Assembly: GCA_004322345.1 (NCBI GenBank)
Contig: SCTQ01000394.1
Span: 1-33,383 of the forward strand
Reading direction: 5' to 3'
Length of the DNA stretch: 33,383 nt
Source of the DNA: Aquabacterium sp.
GTDB lineage: Bacteria; Pseudomonadota; Gammaproteobacteria; Burkholderiales; Burkholderiaceae_C
Under the pieces are notes generated by a model. It was not told the DNA's origin and searched no databases. It was given only the letters and a program-made list of their open reading frames with translations. Positions 18,796-25,864 of the stretch are shown here, in pieces (position 1 is the first letter of the stretch; each line of letters starts with the position of its first letter). The position numbers and the translations under genes are program-made.

Positions 18796-20277
18796 TCAGG
18801 CGGGACCACCCAGGCCGCAGCAGAAGGCCGTGACCCAGGGCTGCACCTGGGCGGCCGTGGCCAGGGCCTCGGCGTTCAGGCCGTCCAGGTGCGAGGCTGC
18901 TGCCTGGGCGTCGCGGCGCAGGCGGTCTTCGTCGATGGTCAGCACGCGGCCGTGCTCCAGCAGCAGCCGCCCGCCCACCCACACGCGCTCGACGCCCGCG
19001 CCGTTCTCGCCGTAGACCAGTTGGCGCAGGGCGTCGCGCAGCGGCACGAAGTGCATGCCGTCCAGGCGCAGTGCCACCAGGTCGGCCTGCAGGCCGGGGG
19101 CGATGCGGCCGATGCGGTCGGCCCAGCCCAGCACGCGGGCGCTGCCGGCGGTGGCGGCGTGGAAGGCTTCGCCCGCGTCCAGCCAGCGTGCCGGCGCAGG
19201 GCCGTCCAGCAGGCGCGACAGGTAGGCCGCGGCGCGCATGGCCTCGAACAGGTTCTGCGTGTCGGAGGTGTTGGCGCCGTCGGTGCCCAGCCCCACGGCC
19301 AGGCCGCGCTCCAGCATGCGGCGCACGGGCGCGATGCCCGAGCCCAGGCGCATGTTGCTCAGCGGGTTGTGCACGGCGGTCGCCCCGGCATCGGCCAGGC
19401 GCTGGATGTCGTCGTCGCCGACCCAGATCGCATGCGCGGCGCTGACGTGCTCGCCCAGCAGGCCGACATGGGCCAGGTGGGCGACCAGGCTGCGCCCATA
19501 GCGCTGGCGGGCGATGGCGGCCTGGGCCCGGCTCTCGGCCAGGTGGGTCTGCAGCGGCAGCCCGAACTCCTGCGACGCGGCCGAGCAGGCCAGCAGGAAT
19601 TCGTCACTGCAATGCATGGGGATGGTGGGCGCCAGCCCCAGGCGCACGCGCTCGCGGTCGAAGGGCCAGATGGCCGCCGCACGCCTGACCGCATCCAGGC
19701 TGGCATCGGGCGGCGCGGCGCGCAGCGCACGCATGCGGTCGGCCAGCGCATGGGGCAGGGCGCCCAGCAGGCCGGGGTAGGCCTGCCACAGCGTGCGATC
19801 GGCCAGCATGGGTGCGACCACGGCGCGCATGCCCAGCGCGTGATAGGCCTCGGCCACCGCCAGCAGCCCGGCCACGCTGGGCGCGGGGAACTCGGCGGCC
19901 ATGTCGTAGGTGGCGGTGCAGCCGCGGTGCAGCAGCTCCACCGCGGTCAGCTCGGCGCTCAGGCGGATGTGGTCCAGCCCGCGCTGGCCGTTGAGCGCGC
20001 CGATGCTGGCGATGAAGCCTTCCAGCGGCAGCCGATCGGGCACCGCGCCGCGGCCCAGGCCGCCGTGGGCGTGGGTATGGCCGTTGACCAGTCCGGGGAT
20101 CAGCAGGCGGCCGGCCAGGTCGATGCGCCGGGCGTCCTCGATGCGGTCGAAGGTGCCGGGGGCCTCGACGGCGGTGATGAGGCCGTCTTCCACCAGCAGG
20201 TCGCGCTGCGCGGCGGCCTGCGTCGCGTCGGCCAGCACGAGTGCGCCGGCATATACCTGTTTGCGGACGTTCACCAT
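18796..20277 (-). CDS. amidohydrolase of the TRZ/ATZ aminohydrolase group
   Basis: 493-residue metal-dependent hydrolase/deaminase, normal for the group that includes SAH, guanine, 8-oxoguanine and s-triazine deaminases. Metal ligands are visible: His67 and His69 in NGHTHAHGG, a His in QTHLAES, a His in SAAHAIWV and an Asp in GLGTDGANTSD. The flanking beta-sandwich ends are present (IPGLVNGH; QADLVALRLDG). The exact substrate cannot be read. The ATG at 20277 is where similarity to the fold begins, 4 bp after the upstream gene's stop; starts at 20301 or 20334 would overlap that gene. It appears co-transcribed behind a NodB-fold deacetylase, which suggests successive hydrolytic steps on an amide or N-heterocyclic compound. 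Confidence 0.88.
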   Translation of the reverse strand: MVNVRKQVYAGALVLADATQAAAQRDLLVEDGLITAVEAPGTFDRIEDARRIDLAGRLLIPGLVNGHTHAHGGLGRGAVPDRLPLEGFIASIGALNGQRGLDHIRLSAELTAVELLHRGCTATYDMAAEFPAPSVAGLLAVAEAYHALGMRAVVAPMLADRTLWQAYPGLLGALPHALADRMRALRAAPPDASLDAVRRAAAIWPFDRERVRLGLAPTIPMHCSDEFLLACSAASQEFGLPLQTHLAESRAQAAIARQRYGRSLVAHLAHVGLLGEHVSAAHAIWVGDDDIQRLADAGATAVHNPLSNMRLGSGIAPVRRMLERGLAVGLGTDGANTSDTQNLFEAMRAAAYLSRLLDGPAPARWLDAGEAFHAATAGSARVLGWADRIGRIAPGLQADLVALRLDGMHFVPLRDALRQLVYGENGAGVERVWVGGRLLLEHGRVLTIDEDRLRRDAQAAASHLDGLNAEALATAAQVQPWVTAFCCGLGGPA

Positions 20278-20281
20278 CGGT

Positions 20282-21187
20282 TCAGCCTGCGCTGCGCTCA
20301 TGCAGGGGCTCGGTCGGGCCGGCTGAATCGACATGGGCGACGATGGCTCCCGGCGTCGTCCACCAGACGCTGCCGGCCGCCTTCAGGTGTTGCAAGGCCC
20401 GCCGCAGGTGGCGCAGCCGGTGCGGCTGGCCGACGAGATACGGATGCAGCGCGATGCCCATCACCAGGGGCTGGGTGCGCGACTGCTCCAGCATCTCGTC
20501 GAAGTGGTCGACGATCAGGTCGGCGAACTCGGGCCCGCCCATCTGGCGCGCGACGATGGCCGGGATGTCGTTGACCTCCTGCGGATAGGGCACGGACCAC
20601 AGCGGGCCGAAGTCGGTCCGCATCAGCGTGGGCTGGTCGTCGTGGCACCAGTTCAGCGTGTAGCGGTAGCCGGCGCGCACCAGCAGGTCGGGCGTCACGC
20701 GGCTCTCGGAGATCCAGGGCGAGAGCCAGCCGGCGGGAGCCTTGCCGGACTCGCGTGCGATGCGGTCGCGGCAGCGCGTCAGCAGGGCCTGCTCGGCGTC
20801 CACCGGCAGGGCGCCCTGGGCCTCGCTGTTGGTGTGGCCGTGGCCGATGATCTCGTCGCCGCGGGCCGCGAAGGCGGCCACCAGTTGCGGGCAATGGTCG
20901 TACAGGGCGGTGTTGACCAGCACGCCGGCGGGCAATTGCAGCTGGTCGAAGAGTTCCAGGCAGCGCCAGGCGCCGACGCGGTTGCCGTATTCGCGCCAGG
21001 CCCAGTTCAGCACGTCGGGCTCGTTGGTGGCCGGGGCCAGCTTGGCGCCGCGGCCTTCGCCGAAGGCGAAGTGTTCCAGGTTCAGCCCCAGGTAGACCGC
21101 CAGCCCGGCCCCGCCGGGCCAGTGGTAGTCGGGACGGTCGTTGATGGCGGAGTAGGCGAAACGCTGGTGGCTGGGCAGGGGCTGCAT
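20282..21187 (-). CDS. polysaccharide-deacetylase-fold (NodB/PuuE-like) hydrolase
   Basis: 301 residues. The opening RPDYHWPGGAGLAVYLGLNLEHF, followed by GDEIIGHGHTNSE, places it in the polysaccharide deacetylase superfamily, nearer to allantoinase-type PuuE proteins than to sugar deacetylases. The usual metal-site motifs are altered: there is no TFDDG, and the H-S/T-x-x-H motif reads HTNSE. This fits the metal-poor PuuE-like branch. No signal peptide, so a cytoplasmic small-molecule hydrolase is likely. The ATG at 21187 is chosen over a GTG at 21211, which would include part of the palindrome upstream. It is the first gene of a two-gene unit with the amidohydrolase and is divergent from a BASS-type transporter. 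Confidence 0.82.
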   Translation of the reverse strand: MQPLPSHQRFAYSAINDRPDYHWPGGAGLAVYLGLNLEHFAFGEGRGAKLAPATNEPDVLNWAWREYGNRVGAWRCLELFDQLQLPAGVLVNTALYDHCPQLVAAFAARGDEIIGHGHTNSEAQGALPVDAEQALLTRCRDRIARESGKAPAGWLSPWISESRVTPDLLVRAGYRYTLNWCHDDQPTLMRTDFGPLWSVPYPQEVNDIPAIVARQMGGPEFADLIVDHFDEMLEQSRTQPLVMGIALHPYLVGQPHRLRHLRRALQHLKAAGSVWWTTPGAIVAHVDSAGPTEPLHERSAG

Positions 21188-21206
21188 GGTGGGGAGCGAT
21201 GCAAGT

Positions 21207-21223
21207 TGCACGCCTTGCGTGCA
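21207..21223. promoter_or_regulatory. 17-bp palindrome in the divergent deacetylase/transporter region
   Basis: TGCACGC and GCGTGCA flank a central CTT. It lies 19 bp upstream of the deacetylase ATG and about 90 bp upstream of the transporter ATG, where one bound repressor could control both directions. No regulator gene is adjacent, so the binding protein would be encoded elsewhere. Confidence 0.5.
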
Positions 21224-21312
21224 CGTCGGGGCGGCAGGGTGGCAGACCTTTGCGTCCAGGTCATGAATCGGGCGTCGTTTCTGGCCTTAGGCTTGCTCCC
21301 CTGTAGTAACCG

Positions 21313-22371
21313 ATGACTTACAAGAGCCGCACCGTGACCTTCCCGAAGACCCGCCCATCCCGCCATCGCGGCGCCGCCGACTGGTTCCTGCTGGGCATGA
21401 TCGCCGCCGTCGTGCTGGCCTCCCTCGCGCCGTCCATCGGCAAGAGCGGTGGGCTGCTGCACCTGGACCGCGTGGGCGACGTCGGCATCTTCCTGCTCTT
21501 CTTCCTGCACGGCATGGGCATGAGCACCGAGAGCCTGCTGCACGGCGCCTCGCGCTGGCGGCTGCACCTGCTGGTGCAGGTCTGCACCTTCGTGCTCTTT
21601 CCGCTGTGGTGGCTGGCGCTGCGCGCGGTCTTCGGGCCCTACGTCGAGCCCGACCTGCAGCTGGGCTTCTTCTACCTGGCGGCGCTGCCGTCCACGGTGT
21701 CCTCGTCGGTGGCGATGACGGCGCTGGCCCGCGGCAACGTCGCCGCGGCGGTGCTCAACGCCACGCTGTCCACCCTGCTGGGCGTGTTCCTGACGCCGCT
21801 GCTGGCCAGCCTGGTGATCGGCACCGGCTCCGGCGGCCACGCGATGGACCTCGGCCACACGGTGATGAAGGTCGCCCAGATGCTGCTGCTGCCCTTCGTG
21901 CTGGGCCAGGTCATGCGGCGCTGGTGGAGCGAATGGTTCAAGCGCATCAAGCCGGTGACCAACATCCTGGACCGCGGCGTGATCCTGCTGATCGTCTTCA
22001 GCTCCTTCTCCGACTCCGTGGCCGACGGCCTGTGGACGCGCCACGGCCCGGCGCTGCTGGCCTACGCGCTGGTGGGCGCTGCGCTCTTCCTCTTCCCGAT
22101 GCTCTGGATCACCAGGCGCATCGCGACGGCAATGGGTTTCCCGGTGGAGGATGAGATCGTCGCGGTGTTCTGCGGTTCGAAGAAGACGGTGGCCTCGGGC
22201 GTGCCGATGGCCAAGCTGCTGTTCGGCGGCAACCCGTCGATGGGCGTGCTGGTGCTGCCCATCCTCTTCTATCACCAGATGCAGCTCTTCGTCTGCTCGA
22301 TCCTGGCCCGGCGCTACGCGGCGCGCCAGGATCAAGCCGGCTCGGTGAAGACCGTCAGCACGCCGGTGTAG
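21313..22371 (+). CDS. bile acid:sodium symporter (BASS/SBF-like) family transporter
   Basis: 352-residue inner-membrane protein with 9-10 helices, of the YfeH/SBF-like branch. Typical features are FFLHGMGMS after helix 2, FYLAALPSTVSSSVAMTALARGN in the crossover region, and VFCGSKKTVASGVPMAKLLF in the second half. Family members move organic anions with sodium; the substrate is unknown here. It is divergent from the deacetylase/amidohydrolase pair, separated by 125 bp containing a palindrome, so it may import the compound those enzymes degrade. Its last 40 bp overlap tail-to-tail with the FIST gene on the other strand. Confidence 0.9.
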   Translation: MTYKSRTVTFPKTRPSRHRGAADWFLLGMIAAVVLASLAPSIGKSGGLLHLDRVGDVGIFLLFFLHGMGMSTESLLHGASRWRLHLLVQVCTFVLFPLWWLALRAVFGPYVEPDLQLGFFYLAALPSTVSSSVAMTALARGNVAAAVLNATLSTLLGVFLTPLLASLVIGTGSGGHAMDLGHTVMKVAQMLLLPFVLGQVMRRWWSEWFKRIKPVTNILDRGVILLIVFSSFSDSVADGLWTRHGPALLAYALVGAALFLFPMLWITRRIATAMGFPVEDEIVAVFCGSKKTVASGVPMAKLLFGGNPSMGVLVLPILFYHQMQLFVCSILARRYAARQDQAGSVKTVSTPV

Positions 22372-23546
22372 CCGTAGAGGTGGTTGCGCGCCACCTCGCC
22401 GCCGGCGAAGAAGCCCACCAGCGGCACGTCTCCCAGCGCGCGGCGCACGATCTGCAGCTCGGCGTGCGGTGCGCCGAAGTGGGGGCCGCCGCGGCCGGCG
22501 CAGCTGACGTAGACGGCGCCGGTCATGCGGCGCCCGCCCGAGCCGGGCTCGCCATCGCCTTCCACCGCCTCGCGGATCTCCGTTGCGATGCGCACGAGGT
22601 CGCGCCGCGCGGCCTCCGGGTCGCGGCGGCAGAAGGTCAGCAGCATGCCGGGCTCGGCCACGTCGGCGATGGACAGGAAGCCGCGGTTGGGCTCCAGGCC
22701 GACGAGATGGCGCACGCGCACGTCGGCGCCGAACTGGCCGGGGCGCGACAGCGTGTCCTCGCCCGGCTGGCTCAGGCCAACCAGGGTCTGGCCCAGGGTG
22801 GCGGCCACCTGGTGCAGGGGTGCGCCGGGCTTGCCGCCCAGGTCGCGCACCAGCATGTCCAGCGCGGGCTCGTCGTCCAGGCGCATGACCAGGTTCTTCT
22901 CGGCCTCGGTCACGCGGCGCGCGGGGCCGAAGGGCAGGCAGCCTTGCGTCACGCGCGAGACCAGTTGCACCGAATCGTCGAAGGCCACGCCGGACAGGCC
23001 GCCGTCGAGCACCTCGTCGGCCACGTGCAGCGAACGCCCGCGCGAGCTGGCCAGTCCGCCGAAGAGGTAGCCGGTGGCCAGGCGCTCGCTCATCTCCTGC
23101 AGCAGCTCGGCCAGCTCCGGCGTCTGCCCGTCGGCATGCACGAGCGCGGTGTGGGCGCGGAAGCCGTTGGATTCGTTCAGGGGCCGGCGGCCGGAGAAGA
23201 CGCGGAAGCTGTTGGCCGGCAGGTCGGTCAGCATCAGCGAGATGGCCGGGCGGTCGATGTACTCGACGCCGCTGGCAGCCACGCCCACCGCGACCGAACC
23301 GACCCAGCTCACCCCCGGCCACTGCCGGTGCAGGGCCTCGACGATGGCCTCGGCCTCGGCGGCATGGCGGTCGGTGAAGTAGCACAGGCCCAGCGTGAAG
23401 GCGGGCGGCGCGGCGGCCTCGTGTTCGTCCGAGGGGCCGCTGCGCGCCAGCACCTGCTCGCGCACCCGCGCGGCGCACAGCGACAAGGCCTGGCGCCAGT
23501 CGGGATGGGAGGCGTGGGCCTGGATGAAGGTGCGGGCGTACGGCAT
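22332..23546 (-). CDS. FIST N/FIST C domain protein
   Basis: 404 residues. FIST_N spans about residues 35-220 (LGLCYFTDRHAAEAEAIVEAL, WVGSVAVGVAASGVEY, YLFGGLASSRG) and FIST_C about 225-400, ending VGFFAGGEVARNHLYGYTGVLTVF, the diagnostic end of the family. FIST domains are proposed small-ligand sensors, usually next to or fused with kinases or cyclases; no partner is adjacent here. There are no membrane segments or signal peptide. The ATG at 23546 fits the conserved start; an ATG at 23555 is also possible. The 3' end overlaps the transporter gene by 40 bp in convergent orientation. Confidence 0.88.
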   Translation of the reverse strand: MPYARTFIQAHASHPDWRQALSLCAARVREQVLARSGPSDEHEAAAPPAFTLGLCYFTDRHAAEAEAIVEALHRQWPGVSWVGSVAVGVAASGVEYIDRPAISLMLTDLPANSFRVFSGRRPLNESNGFRAHTALVHADGQTPELAELLQEMSERLATGYLFGGLASSRGRSLHVADEVLDGGLSGVAFDDSVQLVSRVTQGCLPFGPARRVTEAEKNLVMRLDDEPALDMLVRDLGGKPGAPLHQVAATLGQTLVGLSQPGEDTLSRPGQFGADVRVRHLVGLEPNRGFLSIADVAEPGMLLTFCRRDPEAARRDLVRIATEIREAVEGDGEPGSGGRRMTGAVYVSCAGRGGPHFGAPHAELQIVRRALGDVPLVGFFAGGEVARNHLYGYTGVLTVFTEPA

Positions 23547-23975
23547 GCAGCGCATTGTGCGCCGCCCGGGGGTGACCCCGGGCGGGGTGGTGTCAGCGGC
23601 GCGTCGCGGGCGCGGCGGCGGCCAGCGCGGCCCTGGCGCCCGCTGTCGCATGGGCCCTGCCGAAGGGGCCGTTGTCGCCGTTGTCGGCCAGCGCGACGGC
23701 GCGCCGGTCCATCAGCTGGATGTCCAGCCGCAGGTGGGAGACGATCTTCGGTGCGAGCTCGTCGGCGATGTCGCCGCGGATGGAGCCGATGCCGCCGGAT
23801 TCGTCGCCCACGATCGGATTGGGCCTGCCGCCCACCGTGACCGGCAGCGACATCGGGGAAGAATCGTGTCTTGTCACAGGCGGGGCTGTATCCCATGGCG
23901 AGCAGGAGGAATCAGGGCGGGTAACTCCCGGCGCGGCCTCGATATGGGCGGCCCGGATTCCTCCGGTTCAGTGGA
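23547..23975. other. 429-bp gene-poor patch between FIST and TraB-type genes
   Basis: It contains one short unassigned ORF (23593-23853), a 9-bp inverted pair GGAGGAATC (23905-23913) and GATTCCTCC (23956-23964), and most of the second copy of the 27-nt repeat. No terminator or RNA gene is recognised. The mix of repeat and orphan ORF suggests remnant DNA of a past insertion. Confidence 0.5.
23593..23853 (-). CDS. hypothetical protein, 86 aa
   Basis: The frame encodes a plausible-looking N-terminal half (GGIGSIRGDIADELAPKIVS, HLRLDIQLMDRRAVALADNGDN) followed by an Ala-rich low-complexity tail. I recognise no family. Residue use in the first 60 positions is more protein-like than in the other frames, but no ribosome binding site precedes the ATG at 23853, and a GTG at 23877 is no better. 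It could be a fragment of a larger gene. It lies in a patch with the 27-nt repeat. Confidence 0.3.
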   Translation of the reverse strand: MSLPVTVGGRPNPIVGDESGGIGSIRGDIADELAPKIVSHLRLDIQLMDRRAVALADNGDNGPFGRAHATAGARAALAAAAPATRR

Positions 23976-23982
23976 CTAGGGC
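23956..23982 (+). repeat. 27-nt dispersed repeat, copy 2
   Basis: Same orientation as the copy at 823-849, with 25 of 27 identical bases. Its last seven bases overlap the end of the TraB-type gene and include that gene's stop codon (CTA at 23976-23978 on the plus strand). Its first nine bases have an inverted partner at 23905-23913, which copy 1 lacks. Confidence 0.75.
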
Positions 23983-24971
23983 GCCGAGGCGGCGGCCGTT
24001 GCCCGTGCGGCCTGGCGCGCGAACTCCACGCGCTCGACCGTGAAGCCGCGTGCCTGCAGCAGCTGCGGCAGGCCCTGGGGGCCGACCATGTGCAGCGCGC
24101 CGACCGCGGCGAACACCGGTTCGCGCGCATGCAGCGTGGCGATGCCCTCGGCCAGCGCCGGGTTGCGTTCGTCCAGCAGCGCGCGCATCGAGGCGCGCTC
24201 GGCGTCGGTGCGGGTGCATTCGCACCAGTCCTCGTAGCTGGACAGCTCGGCCAGGTCGCCACGCTCCCAGGCCGAGGCCAGGCGCGCCATCAGCACGGAG
24301 GCGCGGCCGGTCTCCAGCTGGCCGAGGATGTTGTCGACCATGTCCAGCGCTTCCTCGGGGTTCGTCGGCAGCAGGGCGCGCAGCTGGGAATCCGGCGTCT
24401 CCAGCGAGACGATGGGCAGTTTCGAGCCGCGTGCATAGCCGGCGAGCATGGCCTCCAGGCCCCAGGCCGGATCCAGGTTCTCGCGCCGCGCGGCGAACAG
24501 CGTGTAGGCCGTGGCCTCCAGCACCGGGTGCAGGCGGGCCAGCGCAGCGGGGTCGACGCAGGCGGCCGAGGCCTGGGCATCCATGCGCCTGCGCAACGGC
24601 GCCGGCACGGCGGGCATCGGAATGCCGGCGGGCAGCAGCGACAGCTGCTGCACCAGCTTCGGGTCGGAGATGTCCAGCTCCAGCGCCATGCGGCGGCTGC
24701 CGCGCAGGGCCGTGCGCAGGGCCGGGCCGGGGAAGACCCATTCCATGCGGCCCACGTGCAGGGTGCCGTAGAGCCAGGAGGTGCGGCCGTCGCGCTGCAG
24801 CTTCCACAGCAGGCCGTGGTCGCGCGCGTGGCGCATGCCGGCCTCGAGCTGCTGCTGCGTCGGCGGCTGGGCGGGCGCCGGGCAGGCCGCGCGGGCTTCT
24901 TCGGCCCGCGCGCCGCCGAGGCTGCAGGCCAGGAACAGCCCGAGGGCGGCGAGCGTCAGGCGGCGGGTCAT
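23976..24971 (-). CDS. TraB/GumN family protein, exported
   Basis: 331 residues with a signal peptide (MTRRLTLAALGLFLACSLGGARA). The paired family motifs are present: LYGTLHVG near the mature N-terminus (GTxH) and, near the C-terminus, AVGALHMVGPQGLPQLLQ. TraB/Tiki/GumN proteins are putative metalloproteases with conserved Glu and His residues; the bacterial role is mostly unknown. The ATG at 24971 gives the signal peptide; an upstream start would add a Cys/Gly-rich non-conserved leader. The C-terminal tail (ARATAAASAP) is low-complexity and its stop falls inside the 27-nt repeat, so the natural end may have been changed by insertion of that repeat. Divergent from the VTT gene. Confidence 0.88.
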   Translation of the reverse strand: MTRRLTLAALGLFLACSLGGARAEEARAACPAPAQPPTQQQLEAGMRHARDHGLLWKLQRDGRTSWLYGTLHVGRMEWVFPGPALRTALRGSRRMALELDISDPKLVQQLSLLPAGIPMPAVPAPLRRRMDAQASAACVDPAALARLHPVLEATAYTLFAARRENLDPAWGLEAMLAGYARGSKLPIVSLETPDSQLRALLPTNPEEALDMVDNILGQLETGRASVLMARLASAWERGDLAELSSYEDWCECTRTDAERASMRALLDERNPALAEGIATLHAREPVFAAVGALHMVGPQGLPQLLQARGFTVERVEFARQAARATAAASAP

Positions 24972-25117
24972 GGGATGGGTGGGGTGCTGAGGGAGCCGGT
25001 CGGGGTGGCCGATGATGCCAGCACACCCTGCACACCGGGGGGCGTCTCCGGGGGCATGTCCCGGGCCGGCACCGCACACGCGCGCGGTAGGCTGGCAGCC
25101 GCACCCTTGCACCCACG

Positions 25118-25831
25118 ATGGAAGAACGACAAACCCCCCCGACGCCGCCGGCCACGCGCGGCGGCCTCGCCGCTCGCTGGTGGCTGCTGCTGGCCTACGC
25201 GGCCCTCTTCACCTGCCTGACCCTGGCCTGGCGCTACACGCCGCTGCACCACTGGACGCAAGCCGATGCGCTGAGCCAGCTCGGCCGCGACCTGCTGGCC
25301 TCGCCGCTGGGCGGCGCGGCGGTGCTGGGCGCCTACGTGCTGGCCGTCCTGCTGGCGATGCCGGTCTACGTGCTGATCACCGCCGGGGCACTGGTCTTCG
25401 GCCCCTGGCCGGGCATGGCCTATGCGCTGGGCGGCATGGTGCTCGGCGCCTGGTTCACCTACGGCATCGGCCGCCTGACCGGCGCGCGCCTGATCGAGCG
25501 CATGGCCGACGATCGCTTCGGCCTGCTGCTGCGCCGCCTGCAGCATCGCGGCCTGTGGACGGTGGTGCTGATCCGCTTCCTGCCCATTGCGCCCTTCCTG
25601 CTGGTCAACATGACGGCCGGCGCGGTGCGCGTGCGCCAGCGCGACTTCGTGCTCGGCACCTTCCTCGGCCTGCTGCCGGGCACGGTGATGATCTCCTTGT
25701 TCACCGATCGCCTGGCGGCCGCCTGGCGCGACCCCGGTACCGGCACCTACGTGGCGCTCGGCGCCTTCGTCGTGCTGCTGGGCGCGGCCTGGTGGTTCCT
25801 GCGCCGACGCCTGAGCCGGCTGGCTGCCTGA
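25118..25831 (+). CDS. VTT-domain (DedA/TVP38-like) membrane protein
   Basis: 237-residue integral membrane protein with about five to six helices. The VTT core is seen at AMPVYVLITAGALVFGPWPGMAYALGGMVLGAWFTYGIGR and the second half-site at LIRFLPIAPFLLVNMTAGAVRVRQRDFVLGTFLGLLPGT, with the characteristic Arg and Pro pair of this superfamily. Relatives include lipid-carrier flippases of the DedA group and TMEM41/TVP38. It starts at the ATG at 25118, divergent from the TraB-type gene, and is followed after 33 bp by the double-GGDEF gene on the same strand, so the two may be co-transcribed. Confidence 0.9.
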   Translation: MEERQTPPTPPATRGGLAARWWLLLAYAALFTCLTLAWRYTPLHHWTQADALSQLGRDLLASPLGGAAVLGAYVLAVLLAMPVYVLITAGALVFGPWPGMAYALGGMVLGAWFTYGIGRLTGARLIERMADDRFGLLLRRLQHRGLWTVVLIRFLPIAPFLLVNMTAGAVRVRQRDFVLGTFLGLLPGTVMISLFTDRLAAAWRDPGTGTYVALGAFVVLLGAAWWFLRRRLSRLAA

Positions 25832-25864
25832 GCCGACCGCGCAGTGTTCGCACCCTCGGCGCCC

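Noticed and set aside
21082-23478. Minus-strand frame of about 800 codons across the transporter and FIST genes
   Set aside because: It spans two real genes in other frames and has repetitive Arg/His/Gln composition; no start or domain support.
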